Positions 5,578 through 13,698 of a stretch of 14,427 nucleotides of DNA are shown here, in pieces. The stretch comes from CAYNYI01 sp964401455 (GTDB taxonomy: Bacteria; Fibrobacterota; OXYB2-FULL-49-7; CAYNYI01). Numbering within the stretch: position 1 is the first letter of the stretch; every line of letters begins with the position of its first letter. A program made the translations under genes and the position numbers. The stretch covers positions 1 through 14,427 of the forward strand of contig CAYNYI010000076.1 of assembly GCA_964401455.1 (NCBI GenBank). The letters are read 5' to 3'. The notes beneath the pieces are model-generated. The model was not told where the DNA came from. It did not search any database and saw only the letters and a program-made list of their open reading frames with translations.

Positions 5578-5603
5578 ATATTCTCGCCTTAAATATTAAT
5601 TAT
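5575..5603 (-). promoter_or_regulatory. Candidate promoter for the RiPP operon, overlapping the alaS -10
   Basis: On the minus strand a perfect TATAAT lies at 5580-5575, 49 bases before the permease TTG. The -35 region at 17-base spacing (ATAATT) is poor, so an activator may be needed. The -10 shares three base pairs with the alaS -10 on the other strand, so the two promoters should exclude each other. Based on motif only. Confidence 0.4.
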
Positions 5604-5624
5604 TAATAAGGGAGCGCCCCCTGT

Positions 5625-8222
5625 ATGACTTCGGAAGAGATTAGAAATACCTTTCTCGATTTTTTTAAAGACAAGAACCATCATTTTATGAAAAGCTCGC
5701 CGGTTTATCCGGCGGAAGACCCTACTTTGATGTTTACAAACGCGGGCATGAACCAGTTTAAAGATATTTTTCTGGGTGAGAGACAGCCTGAATATCCGAG
5801 AGCGGTAAATTACCAGAAATGCATGCGTGTCTCCGGAAAACATAATGATTTGAGCGCCGTCGGCCGAGATACCACTCATCATACATTTTTCGAGATGCTC
5901 GGCACATGGTCTTTCGGGAACTATTACAAAAAAGAAGCCGTTGAATGGGCATGGGAGCTTTTGACAGAAGTATGGAAGGTAAACCCGGAAAATTTATACG
6001 CGACGGTATATACTACCGATGATGAGGCGGAAGAAATCTGGAAGTCAAGGACCTCAATAGATCATTCGCATATTTCCAGATTTGAGGAGGATAATTTCTG
6101 GGAAATGGGAGAGACCGGGCCCTGCGGACCCTGCAGCGAGGTGCATTACGACAGGGGGGAACAATTCTCCTGCGGAGAGAGCTGCGGCGTCAACTGTGAA
6201 TGCGGGCGCTTCATAGAAATCTGGAATCTTGTTTTTATGGAAAGCTATCGTGAAAAAGACGGATCACTGAAGCCATTGAAGAAAAAAAATATCGATACCG
6301 GAATGGGTTTTGAGAGAATAACGGCGGTTCTGCAGAAAAAGGAAAGCAACTATGATACTGACCTTTTCCAGCCGATCATAAAAAAAACAGAAATTCTCTG
6401 CGGAAAAAAATTCAAAGATAATCCTGTTGCCTTCAGGGCCGTGGCCGATCATATAAGGGCAGTCGTATTTACAATAGCGGACGGAATAACACCTTCCAAC
6501 GAGGGCCGCGGATATGTTGTACGCAGAATTTTAAGAAGGGCGGCGCGCTTTGGCCGTGAACTCGGGCTTACAGAGCCTTTTATGTACCGCCTTGTTGATA
6601 CCGTGATAAAAATGATGGAAAAACCTTATCCGGAACTTCCGGAAAGAGCTTCCTATATTCAGGATCTTTTGAGATCAGAAGAAAAACAGTTTCTTAAAAC
6701 CCTTGACCGAGGTATCGGGCTTTTTAAAAAATCCGTTAAAGACCTTACACCGGGAGGAATTCTTGGGGGCCCGGAAGCGTTCATGCTTTATGATACTTAC
6801 GGTTTTCCTTTTGATCTTATCGAGCAGATGGCTTCAGAAAAAGGATTCGGAGTAGATGCCGAGGGCTTTGATAAAGAGATGGAAAAACAAAAAGAAAGGG
6901 CACGGGCGGCGTCGAAATTCGAATTCAGCGATACGGACTTTTCAAAATGGAAAATCATTACCGAAGGCGATGACTCGGAATTTACCGGTTATGAAGCTCT
7001 GGACTGCAATACCGAGGTCCGTTTTTACAAAGAAGAAAAGGATTCGATTCTTCTTGTTACGGCAAAAACTCCCTTTTACGCCGAATCGGGAGGACAGACC
7101 GGAGACACAGGAATTGTTATATGGGGCGACCGTGAATTTAAGGTAAGAGACACTGTCAAAGTTTCGGGAAAAACTGTTCACGTTCTAAGTGGAAATTCCG
7201 GCGGTAATCATGATATAGAAAAAAAATGTTTTTTAAAAGTTGGCGCAAAGCAGCGCAGTAAAAAAGCCGCTAACCATACGGCCGCTCATCTTTTGCATTA
7301 TGCTCTTAAAAAAGTTCTCGGAGAGCATGTTAATCAGGCAGGCTCATATGTATCCGACAGTGAGGTGCGTTTTGATTTTTCTCATAACAGCAAGTTATCT
7401 CCGGAACAAATAAAAGAAATTGAGACCACCGTTACAGAAGCTGTCGTCCGGGATTATCCGGTTAAAACCGAGATTATGTCTTCCGATGAAGCGGTGAAAA
7501 GCGGAGCTGTCGCTTTGTTCGGAGAAAAGTACGGAAACACGGTCAGGGTTGTGTCGGCCGGAAGCCTCAGCAAAGAGCTGTGCGGCGGTACACACGCAAA
7601 GGCGACAGGCAATATAGGGCCGTTTATCATAGCCTCCGAGGGCAGCATTGCCTCAGGAGTGCGGAGAATTACCGCCCTTACCGGAAAAAACGCCTATGAA
7701 TTTATCAGATCAAAAATAGACAGCGCTGAAAAGTCGGCATCTCTTTTAAAAACAGCGCCTGAGGAGGTTCCCGGAAAAATATCGGAAATCCAGGCCGAGA
7801 TAAAAAGACTTGAGCGCGAAAATACTTCGCTGCAAAAAGATGTTTTTAACTCGGATTTCCGTGAAAAACGGGAGAAAGCGCTGATTGATATTGAAGGAGT
7901 GGATGCTGCCGTTCTTTGCCTGGAGGACATGCCCCCCAAGGCTTCTAAAATTTTCGGGGATATAGTTTATGACGCCAATTCTTCAGGTATAACATTGTGC
8001 GCAGTAATTACCACTGATAATAAACTTTCATTCTTCTGCGCCGTCTCAAAGGACCTCACGAAGCGTATCAAGGCCGGAGATATTGTAAAGACCGCCGCCG
8101 CAGCCGCAGGCGGAGGAGGCGGAGGAAGACCGGACCGGGCACAGGCCGGAGGACGTGATATTTCGAAATCTAAAGAAGCGCTCGAAGCGGGAAAGGAATA
8201 TATTAGTAAATGTCTCGGCTGA
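5625..8222 (+). CDS. alaS: Alanine-tRNA ligase
   Basis: AlaRS charges tRNA-Ala with alanine in the cytoplasm and clears mischarged Ser or Gly. All parts are present over 865 residues, a normal length: the class II catalytic core (F-T-N-A-G-M-N-Q-F-K-D, G-K-H-N-D-L, H-H-T-F-F-E-M-L-G-T-W-S-F-G), a Cys-rich segment around C-G-P-C-S-E-V-H-Y-D-R-G typical of the family, the tRNA-recognition region R-G-Y-V-V-R-R-I-L-R-R-A, the editing site H-T-A-A-H (551-555) with C-G-G-T-H (653-657), and the glycine-rich C-Ala/DHHA1 end G-G-G-G-G-G-R-P. The ATG is supported by AAGGGAG and by the standard N-terminus T-S-E-E-I-R-N-T-F. The TGA stop overlaps the next gene by 13 bases. Confidence 0.98.
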   Translation: MTSEEIRNTFLDFFKDKNHHFMKSSPVYPAEDPTLMFTNAGMNQFKDIFLGERQPEYPRAVNYQKCMRVSGKHNDLSAVGRDTTHHTFFEMLGTWSFGNYYKKEAVEWAWELLTEVWKVNPENLYATVYTTDDEAEEIWKSRTSIDHSHISRFEEDNFWEMGETGPCGPCSEVHYDRGEQFSCGESCGVNCECGRFIEIWNLVFMESYREKDGSLKPLKKKNIDTGMGFERITAVLQKKESNYDTDLFQPIIKKTEILCGKKFKDNPVAFRAVADHIRAVVFTIADGITPSNEGRGYVVRRILRRAARFGRELGLTEPFMYRLVDTVIKMMEKPYPELPERASYIQDLLRSEEKQFLKTLDRGIGLFKKSVKDLTPGGILGGPEAFMLYDTYGFPFDLIEQMASEKGFGVDAEGFDKEMEKQKERARAASKFEFSDTDFSKWKIITEGDDSEFTGYEALDCNTEVRFYKEEKDSILLVTAKTPFYAESGGQTGDTGIVIWGDREFKVRDTVKVSGKTVHVLSGNSGGNHDIEKKCFLKVGAKQRSKKAANHTAAHLLHYALKKVLGEHVNQAGSYVSDSEVRFDFSHNSKLSPEQIKEIETTVTEAVVRDYPVKTEIMSSDEAVKSGAVALFGEKYGNTVRVVSAGSLSKELCGGTHAKATGNIGPFIIASEGSIASGVRRITALTGKNAYEFIRSKIDSAEKSASLLKTAPEEVPGKISEIQAEIKRLERENTSLQKDVFNSDFREKREKALIDIEGVDAAVLCLEDMPPKASKIFGDIVYDANSSGITLCAVITTDNKLSFFCAVSKDLTKRIKAGDIVKTAAAAAGGGGGGRPDRAQAGGRDISKSKEALEAGKEYISKCLG

Positions 8223-8962
8223 AATCACGGCTTTTAGAAAGACTTTTGAATGAAAAACATAAAAGCTGCGGGCTTTTTATTCTTGTCGACCCGGAGAAAA
8301 CCGGTGCTGAATCGGCCGGCTCTTTTGCGGCAGAGGCAAGTTTAGACGGTGTCTCCGGCTTTCTGATCGGCGGAAGCACGATGAAGGATGCAGAATTCAG
8401 GAAGACTGCGGCGGCAGTTAAAAAAAATACGCCTAAACCGGTGCTCTTTTTTCCCGGGACTTCGAGACAGATTTGTGAATATGCAGACGGAGTTTTTTTT
8501 ATTTCCCTTATCTCCGGAAGAAATCCCAAATACCTGATTGACGAACAGGTCCGGGGAGCCGGAATGGTCCTTAAGGCGGGCCTTGACCCTGTGCCTGTAG
8601 GGTATATGCTGATCTCCTCGGGCGGGGAGAAGACAGAGGTAGAAAAACAAAGCAATACCTGTGCTTTGCGAAGAGAAGATATAAGAACCGCGGTTGACCA
8701 CGCTCTGGCAGCGAGGTGCATGGGAATGGACGCGGTTTATCTTGAGTGTGGTTCCGGGGCAAATATGGCGGTACCTCCGGAAATGGTAAAGGCGGTAAAA
8801 GAAGAATCGGGCCTCGTAGTAATAACAGGGGGAGGCATAAAGACTCCGGAAGCTGCCGCAGAAATATCAGAAGCGGGTTCAGATTTCATTGTAGTGGGCA
8901 GTTTATTTGAAAAAAATAATGATCAAGAAGAAATCCGGAAAATACTGGATTCACTTCAATAG
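8210..8962 (+). CDS. Geranylgeranylglyceryl phosphate synthase-like (GGGPS/PcrB family)
   Basis: A TIM-barrel prenyltransferase that joins a polyprenyl diphosphate to sn-glycerol-1-phosphate through an ether bond. In Archaea this starts membrane lipid synthesis; in bacteria the roles are less clear (heptaprenylglyceryl phosphate in Bacilli). Family marks over 250 residues: L-V-D-P-E-K near the start, F-L-I-G-G-S-T, V-L-F-F-P-G, A-D-G-V-F-F-I-S-L, V-G-Y-M-L-I-S, S-N-T, A-V-Y-L-E-C-G-S-G-A, and the phosphate-binding I-T-G-G-G-I and V-V-G-S-L-F. The S-N-T segment after the 'GYMLI' strand resembles group II enzymes (Bacteroidetes and some archaea) more than PcrB. It starts inside alaS (13-base overlap) and is followed by a strong terminator. 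Prenyl length and product cannot be read from the sequence. Confidence 0.88.
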   Translation: MSRLKSRLLERLLNEKHKSCGLFILVDPEKTGAESAGSFAAEASLDGVSGFLIGGSTMKDAEFRKTAAAVKKNTPKPVLFFPGTSRQICEYADGVFFISLISGRNPKYLIDEQVRGAGMVLKAGLDPVPVGYMLISSGGEKTEVEKQSNTCALRREDIRTAVDHALAARCMGMDAVYLECGSGANMAVPPEMVKAVKEESGLVVITGGGIKTPEAAAEISEAGSDFIVVGSLFEKNNDQEEIRKILDSLQ

Positions 8963-9021
8963 CCATTCCTTCGACATAGCTTGACATAAACCACTTTATT
9001 GTGACCGGATATTCTCATTTA

Positions 9022-9061
9022 AAAAACCCGGCCTGACTGTTACTTATCAGACCGGGTTTTT
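9022..9061. terminator. Bidirectional rho-independent terminator
   Basis: A long hairpin: 10 pairs (AAAAACCCGG with CCGGGTTTTT), one C-A mismatch, four more pairs (CTGA with TCAG) and a 10-base loop, with T-runs at the 3' side on both strands. It closes the alaS-GGGPS operon on the plus strand and the tRNA-Pro transcript on the minus strand. Confidence 0.93.
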
Positions 9062-9068
9062 ATTCAAA

Positions 9069-9143
9069 TCGGAATGAGAGGATTCGAACCTCCGACCCCA
9101 TGTCCCCCAGACATGTGCGCTAACCGGACTGCGCCACATTCCG
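9069..9143 (-). tRNA. tRNA-Pro (anticodon GGG)
   Basis: On the minus strand a complete 75-base cloverleaf: acceptor CGGAATG with CATTCCG and discriminator A, a D-arm with GCGCAGTCCGGTTAGCGC, an anticodon stem CATGT/ACATG around loop CTGGGGG (anticodon GGG), a T-arm GGAGGTTCGAATCCTC, and close likeness to other bacterial Pro tRNAs. The 3' CCA is not encoded (TTT follows), so a CCA-adding enzyme is required. Confidence 0.97.
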
Positions 9144-9165
9144 ATGATTTCTTAAAGGGGACATA

Positions 9166-9194
9166 AAGATAAAAAATAACAGCGCCCGACTCAA
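9166..9194 (-). promoter_or_regulatory. Candidate promoter for tRNA-Pro
   Basis: On the minus strand TTGAGT (9194-9189), a 17-base spacer and TATCTT (9171-9166) lie 22 bases before the tRNA 5' end. Spacing is ideal; the -10 is imperfect. Confidence 0.5.
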
Positions 9195-9212
9195 TAAAAA
9201 TTTGAGCTTTCG

Positions 9213-10010
9213 TTAATCATGTACCTGGTTACTTTTATTTATGAGGTCGATCAGTTCGCCGGCCTCTTTATAAAAGTAGGTAGAGGTTTCAGGATAGTCG
9301 TCTCTTACAGATTTGAGAAGCTTTATTATTTGTTCTTTTTCCCCTCCGCTGTCGAGAAGGATGAATATCATGGAAATTTTCTGTATTTTTGATTTCAGCC
9401 CCGTATATTCCTTGTAGTACGGCCTGAAAAATTCAAGATCCAGATTTTTATGCAGATATTCCTTATAGGTGCCTATTACTTCGTCGTCAAGCAACTCATC
9501 GAAATAAACATCGAGCCATGCTTCATAAATGAATCCGGCTATATAGTAAGGTGCCTGATAATAGGGGGCTACTTCACGGTTAAGTTCTGTAAGTCTTTCC
9601 AGCCAGGAACGCAGTTTATCTACATGGATGTCCGCAGATTCGGATTTTGATATTTTGCCGCATCTGACCTGACCGTCAATTTTAAGGTCTTCCACAACAG
9701 GCATGCCGTGAAGCCTGCAGGCGAGGGCTCTGCCGGGATGCGCAAGGCATTTTCCTGTCGGGTCCTGGAAACGGCATTTATAATTTCCTTCATAAAGCGG
9801 CTGCGGTTCCATTTTTTTAAGGAAAATGTCGCGAAGTTCATCTTTTGCCAGGATTTTGAGAAGGTGCCTTGTGAGGTAGACAAATTCGATTATTGTCAGA
9901 TTGGGAGAAACGCAGCATTCTCCGCAGCAACGGCAGGGTACCGGAGGCAGTTCATTATACAGCTCTGTTATTTTTTTTGTTGTCGGCAAGAAGGAATCCG
10001 AATCAGGCAA
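9213..10010 (-). CDS. YkgJ-type cysteine-cluster protein
   Basis: A 265-residue cytoplasmic protein of the YkgJ (CxxCxxCC) family, thought to bind zinc or an iron-sulfur cluster. The N-terminal cluster has Cys26, Cys28, Cys29, Cys32 and Cys33 in P-C-R-C-C-G-E-C-C; further Cys at 79, 88 and 98 lie in C-R-F-Q-D-P-T-G-K-C-L-A-H-P-G-R-A-L-A-C-R-L-H-G, the second family block, and Cys117 follows. The C-terminal half is mostly helical with many Tyr and charged residues and has no recognised domain. The start is TTG, chosen because GGAGGG sits 6 bases upstream. It stands alone, divergent from the secreted-protein operon and in line with the downstream tRNA-Pro. The function of the family is not established. 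Confidence 0.8.
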   Translation of the reverse strand: MPDSDSFLPTTKKITELYNELPPVPCRCCGECCVSPNLTIIEFVYLTRHLLKILAKDELRDIFLKKMEPQPLYEGNYKCRFQDPTGKCLAHPGRALACRLHGMPVVEDLKIDGQVRCGKISKSESADIHVDKLRSWLERLTELNREVAPYYQAPYYIAGFIYEAWLDVYFDELLDDEVIGTYKEYLHKNLDLEFFRPYYKEYTGLKSKIQKISMIFILLDSGGEKEQIIKLLKSVRDDYPETSTYFYKEAGELIDLINKSNQVHD

Positions 10011-10122
10011 AATTTCCCTCCGGTGAAATTAAAGTAAAACCATCAGCTCGTTCTAAGGTAAAAGGGGGTAAAAATAAACACCTTACGGGCTTATGTAAAA
10101 ACTAAAATAATAGGAATATTTT

Positions 10123-10149
10123 TTGCAATAAAATTCAAAGAAATATACA
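10123..10149 (+). promoter_or_regulatory. Weak promoter candidate ahead of the secreted-protein operon
   Basis: TTGCAA and TATACA with a 15-base spacer lie about 68 bases before the ATG at 10217, in a 206-base A/T-rich gap between divergent genes. The spacer is short, so this is tentative. A 6-bp inverted repeat (TAAGGT at 10054-10059, ACCTTA at 10080-10085) is the only other structure I see in the gap. Confidence 0.22.
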
Positions 10150-10216
10150 AAATAAAGAATACGTAAACGCCGCAGACACAATATATCCGGTTTTGGGGAG
10201 ATCCGGGGAGAGGTTT

Positions 10217-11689
10217 ATGAAAGCGCTTTTCGTTTATGTGCTGCTATGCATAATTTTTCCTTTTGCCGCCGGACCCCGGCTGGTGCTTTTTGATTTGAAA
10301 AATCTCGGAGTACCAGGTGTTTTGTCCGAAGTGGCTTCTTCCATGATCCGGACGAGATTGGTGAAATCCGGAAAATTCACAGTACTCGAAAGAAAGTATC
10401 TTGATTCGCTTTTCCGGGAGCAGGGAGAATCTCTCAAGGCGGAGTACAGCGAGGAATTCCGGCTGCGGCTCGGACAAATGCTGTCCGCTGAAAAAGCCGC
10501 TGCAGGATACATAAGCCCAATCGGAGACGATATTATAATTTCGCTCAGGCTTATTGATATCGAAACCGGAAATGTAGAGATATCAAATGATATAATATTC
10601 AGTCCGGATCCTGCGTCATTCCGGTATTTCATCAGCAATGTAGTAAAAAAAACGACGGATTTTTATAAGCATCCATGCTATGTTACCGAATGTGATTCAT
10701 CTTATGCCGTAATAAGCTGCGGGGAAAACGGTAAAATAAGACCCGGTATGGAAATAATGGTTCTTCGTAAAAAAGAGCTTATAGGGGGTTTTAGCGAATA
10801 CAGAAATTCAGGCAGACTGTTGGTAGAGAAAGTAAACAGGGAATCGGCACTTTGCAGAATGATAGGAAAAGGCAATATAATGAAAGGTGACTCAGCCGTA
10901 TTGTCAAACCGGGTTACATATAAGTCGGAGCCTCCGGGGGCAGTTGTTTATTCAGACAGCGGATATGTTGGAATAACACCGGTGACTGTTTACAATATTA
11001 TGCCCGGAAATCATTTTTACAGAATGGAAAAAAAAGGACGCGGCGGAATATCCGGCACTTTCAGTATTTCTCCGGGAGAGAACCTAATTATAAAAAAGAG
11101 TTTTCAGGGAGTCGAAGGTGATTCAGACACTGAAAACGGAATATTCGCACTTTTCTGCAGACACCGCGGAATGCTCCCTGTAAGCAAGGAATCGGGCGAG
11201 GATTTCTGTATAGACAAATATGAGTATCCAAATAAAAAAGGGGAAACTCCTTTATCAGGGATATCGTATTTCGACGCGAGAAGGCTGTGCAGGCAGGAGA
11301 ATAAACGTCTTTGTTCACCAGAGCAGTGGTATCTGGCGTGCTCCGGCGGAGGTAAGAGGGTATATCCATACGGAAACAGTTATATGCAGAAAATCTGTAA
11401 TACAGGTTCGCATATTAAATCCGGCAAGCCTGTTATTTCAGGAGAAAGGGATAATTGTCTAAGCGCATACGGAATAATGGATATGAGCGGAAATCTTGCG
11501 GAGTGGATATCGGGAGGAGGAGATTCGCATACAGGGAGAGCGGCGGGAGGCGCTTTCAGCAGTATTGAAGGCGGAGCTGCCTGTTCGTCTGTGAGAGAAT
11601 TAAAAAAAGAAGGGGAATATGAAAGCGTCGGATTCCGCTGTTGTACAGAAGCAGTCTTGCGGGAGACAGCCGGAAGGTATTCTGATTGA
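10217..11689 (+). CDS. Secreted CsgG/FlgO-like, PEGA and FGE-sulfatase-domain protein
   Basis: A 490-residue envelope protein with four parts. Residues 1-18 are a signal peptide (K-A-L-F-V-Y-V-L-L-C-I-I-F-P-F-A-A). Residues 20-150 resemble the CsgG/FlgO fold (V-L-F-D-L-K-N-L, F-T-V-L-E-R-K-Y-L-D, I-S-L-R-L-I-D-I-E-T-G). Residues 155-230 look like the small beta domain of FlgT-C type (G-K-I-R-P-G-M-E-I through K-G-D-S-A-V-L). Residues 235-298 are a PEGA repeat (S-E-P-P-G-A-V-V, G-I-T-P-V-T). Residues 308-477 are a formylglycine-generating-enzyme-like domain (C-I-D-K-Y-E-Y-P, K-R-L-C-S-P-E-Q-W, Y-P-Y-G, M-S-G-N-L-A-E-W, V-G-F-R-C-C) without the catalytic Cys pair pattern of true FGE. The ATG at 10217 has GGGGAGAGG just before it; an upstream TTG at 10193 lacks this. 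First gene of a three-gene operon. Confidence 0.82.
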   Translation: MKALFVYVLLCIIFPFAAGPRLVLFDLKNLGVPGVLSEVASSMIRTRLVKSGKFTVLERKYLDSLFREQGESLKAEYSEEFRLRLGQMLSAEKAAAGYISPIGDDIIISLRLIDIETGNVEISNDIIFSPDPASFRYFISNVVKKTTDFYKHPCYVTECDSSYAVISCGENGKIRPGMEIMVLRKKELIGGFSEYRNSGRLLVEKVNRESALCRMIGKGNIMKGDSAVLSNRVTYKSEPPGAVVYSDSGYVGITPVTVYNIMPGNHFYRMEKKGRGGISGTFSISPGENLIIKKSFQGVEGDSDTENGIFALFCRHRGMLPVSKESGEDFCIDKYEYPNKKGETPLSGISYFDARRLCRQENKRLCSPEQWYLACSGGGKRVYPYGNSYMQKICNTGSHIKSGKPVISGERDNCLSAYGIMDMSGNLAEWISGGGDSHTGRAAGGAFSSIEGGAACSSVRELKKEGEYESVGFRCCTEAVLRETAGRYSD

Positions 11690-11714
11690 AAATCTTTAAA
11701 AAAGGAGATAACTC

Positions 11715-12332
11715 ATGAAAAAAACAACAATTCTGACAATTACACTGGCACTATGCCTTGCTTTTATTATGCTGGCCGGTGGATGCTCCGGAGGAGCCGT
11801 GCTCCGCGGAGAAAGAAAATGCATTGACGGGTGCAGAAAACCGGGATGGATAGGCAATACAGACCGTGAATACGACAAAGAAACCAAAGCCTTTATCGGT
11901 ATATCAAAGGTATTCTCAATGGAACAGCGCGCCCGAAGCGATGCAGAAAAAGACGCTTTCAAGAAATCTGCTGATAATCTCGGAGTTTTTGTCAAAAACA
12001 AACTGAATGAGGTTATATCCTCGTCAGGAAGTTCGGCCGACATAATTAACCCTGCTGTTGTTTCCGATGAAATAGCGAAACTTAAGTCAGGCGGAATGAC
12101 AGCAGGAGAATTCTCTGAGTATTATACGGAAAGATGGGTTGAGAATAATGATGGAAACGCTGATTATTACTATAAGGTCTATGCCCTTTATAAGGTAAAA
12201 AAAGAGACTATAAGGAAATTTATGACAGGCGTAATAAACAGGCGTAAAGAGGAAGAAGAATCAGAAAAATTGCGCAGAGACCTCGACAGGGCCCTTGCAA
12301 TTCTTGAGAATATGAGCGACACGGATCTTTAA
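11715..12332 (+). CDS. LPP20/FlgP-like outer-membrane lipoprotein
   Basis: A 205-residue lipoprotein. The signal peptide ends in M-L-A-G-G-C with lipid-bearing Cys24 (Ala at -3 is slightly unusual). The mature part has the LPP20-type pattern: P-G-W-I, F-I-G-I-S-K-V, then the helix A-R-S-D-A-E-K-D-A-F-K-K-S-A, followed by a Y-Y-Y-K-V-Y-A-L-Y strand. The C-terminal 35 residues (R-R-K-E-E-E-E-S-E-K-L-R-R-D-L) look like a coiled coil. FlgP of Vibrio and Campylobacter belongs to this family and forms an outer-membrane disc around the flagellar motor; other members have no flagellar role. Strong AAGGAG site 8 bases before the ATG; 25 bases after the previous gene and 2 before the next. Confidence 0.8.
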   Translation: MKKTTILTITLALCLAFIMLAGGCSGGAVLRGERKCIDGCRKPGWIGNTDREYDKETKAFIGISKVFSMEQRARSDAEKDAFKKSADNLGVFVKNKLNEVISSSGSSADIINPAVVSDEIAKLKSGGMTAGEFSEYYTERWVENNDGNADYYYKVYALYKVKKETIRKFMTGVINRRKEEEESEKLRRDLDRALAILENMSDTDL

Positions 12333-12334
12333 GA

Positions 12335-13480
12335 ATGGACACAAGAAAGACCCTGATACTGGTAATTTTCCTTTTCTTCGGCTCTATTTCCGGTATGACA
12401 TTCAGCGGAAGCTGCGAAGAATGCAGAAAAAGCAAAGAAGAGGCGGAAGAATACGCTGTCAGAGATGCCGCGAGAAAATATGTTAATTCGCGGGGAGTTC
12501 TGGTCTTGTTTGAATCTGAGAGTGTAACGGATTTTTCCGGCCGGCGGATAAATGAGCGGGGTTTTGACAGGACTTATTTATCCGCCTCAGCCGGAATTTC
12601 ATATACTGTGCTTCAAAAAAGAACCGTGTTTTCTGAGGATTGCGGCGGATACCGGTCTGAAGTTTTAATTGATGTCGAGGAGGAGAAAAGCCGGCTGGCG
12701 GAAAAAGATATTCTCGCACAAATGGTATCAAAAGCCTGGAAAAACTATGAATATTTCACAAAAACAGATGATCCGTCTTTTCTTCTTGAGTGTTACAAAA
12801 TCAGGAAAAGGGCTGCGGATGCCTTGCTTACCTGCGATGTAAGAGAAGAAACCATTGACTCATTATACGGATTATCTTTTACAGACAGCTGCAGGAAGCA
12901 TTTTACAATCAAATCCCACATAGCAAGCCGTATGGGCGATGAAATCACAGTTATCTTTGAGTCTTTTTTTAAAAATATCAGCTATATTCCCCGGAGCGTA
13001 TATACAAAATTAACTCCGGGATCTAAAGGAGATGTCCGGAAAACAGGATTAAGCGGAAATGGTAAAGTTGAATTACAAATTTCCGGTTACTCGGGTAGAA
13101 AAGGCCGTTTTTCAATGATTCTCAGTATTTATGAAGATTTTAGTTTAAAATCCGGAATTTCAGTTAAATGCCGGGAAAACGCGGTTGTAAGGGCTGATGG
13201 TATTAAATGCGAGGTGTCTGAGGCGCTTATATTCAGCGCCATATCAGAAAAATACGATATAGTTGAAGATCCGGTTGATTCGGAGATAATAATCGATTTG
13301 AATATAGATATGGAAAAGCGTTTTAACGGGTTTTATCACACTTCAAGATGCACTATCGAAGGGCAGAAAATATATAATGACGGGCAAAAGGAGCGGCTTT
13401 ATATTGTCTCTGAGGGTTTCGGTGATTCCGAAAAAGCATCTTCTTACGAGTCGGTAAGGAAAGCCTGCGGCCGCATATGA
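12335..13480 (+). CDS. Secreted protein of unknown function, possibly FlgT-like
   Basis: A 381-residue protein with a signal peptide (residues 1 to about 20, T-L-I-L-V-I-F-L-F-F-G-S-I-S-G) and no lipobox. After it, E-E-A-E-E-Y-A-V-R-D-A-A-R-K-Y-V-N-S-R-G resembles the helix of FlgT-N and LPP20 domains. The middle is helical with several Cys. Residues about 195-290 look beta-rich (S-R-M-G-D-E-I-T-V-I-F-E-S), and the end (A-L-I-F-S-A-I-S-E-K-Y-D-I-V-E, D-S-E-I-I-I-D-L-N-I-D) resembles TolB-N-like or LptE-like modules. Eleven Cys are unusual for a periplasmic protein and suggest disulfides. It starts 2 bases after the lipoprotein stop, so the two are probably co-translated. I recognise no family with certainty; the FlgT link rests on gene order and the N-terminal pattern. 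Confidence 0.6.
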   Translation: MDTRKTLILVIFLFFGSISGMTFSGSCEECRKSKEEAEEYAVRDAARKYVNSRGVLVLFESESVTDFSGRRINERGFDRTYLSASAGISYTVLQKRTVFSEDCGGYRSEVLIDVEEEKSRLAEKDILAQMVSKAWKNYEYFTKTDDPSFLLECYKIRKRAADALLTCDVREETIDSLYGLSFTDSCRKHFTIKSHIASRMGDEITVIFESFFKNISYIPRSVYTKLTPGSKGDVRKTGLSGNGKVELQISGYSGRKGRFSMILSIYEDFSLKSGISVKCRENAVVRADGIKCEVSEALIFSAISEKYDIVEDPVDSEIIIDLNIDMEKRFNGFYHTSRCTIEGQKIYNDGQKERLYIVSEGFGDSEKASSYESVRKACGRI

Positions 13481-13591
13481 TAAAATATTAAAATAAATAC
13501 ACGTCAAGTATGGTATGAGAAGACACTATATAAAACGAGTAAAATTAAGGTGATAACCTTGCTTGATCAGTGCTCTCTTTAAGCTTTATCA

Positions 13592-13620
13592 TTGACATTC
13601 CGGCTTCAATCATGTATATT
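13592..13620 (+). promoter_or_regulatory. Strong sigma-70-type promoter
   Basis: TTGACA (13592-13597, perfect), a 17-base spacer and TATATT (13615-13620). Transcription would start about 70 bases before the ATG at 13699. A short inverted repeat AAGGT-GATA-ACCTT (13547-13560) sits about 30 bases upstream of the -35 and could be an operator. The rest of the 218-base gap is A/T-rich with nothing else evident. Confidence 0.75.
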
Positions 13621-13698
13621 ATACTCTATTTTCCTATAATTATGGCTAATAGTATAAAGTATTAATAACTCAAAGTAATATAAAAGACCGGGGTATTC

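Noticed and set aside
8981..9015. TTGACA downstream of the GGGPS gene as a promoter
   Set aside because: No -10 at 16-18 bases and it would lead straight into the strong terminator at 9022-9061.
10193..10216. TTG at 10193 as the start of the CsgG/FGE protein
   Set aside because: It adds eight polar residues before the signal peptide and lacks a ribosome site, whereas ATG 10217 follows GGGGAGAGG directly.
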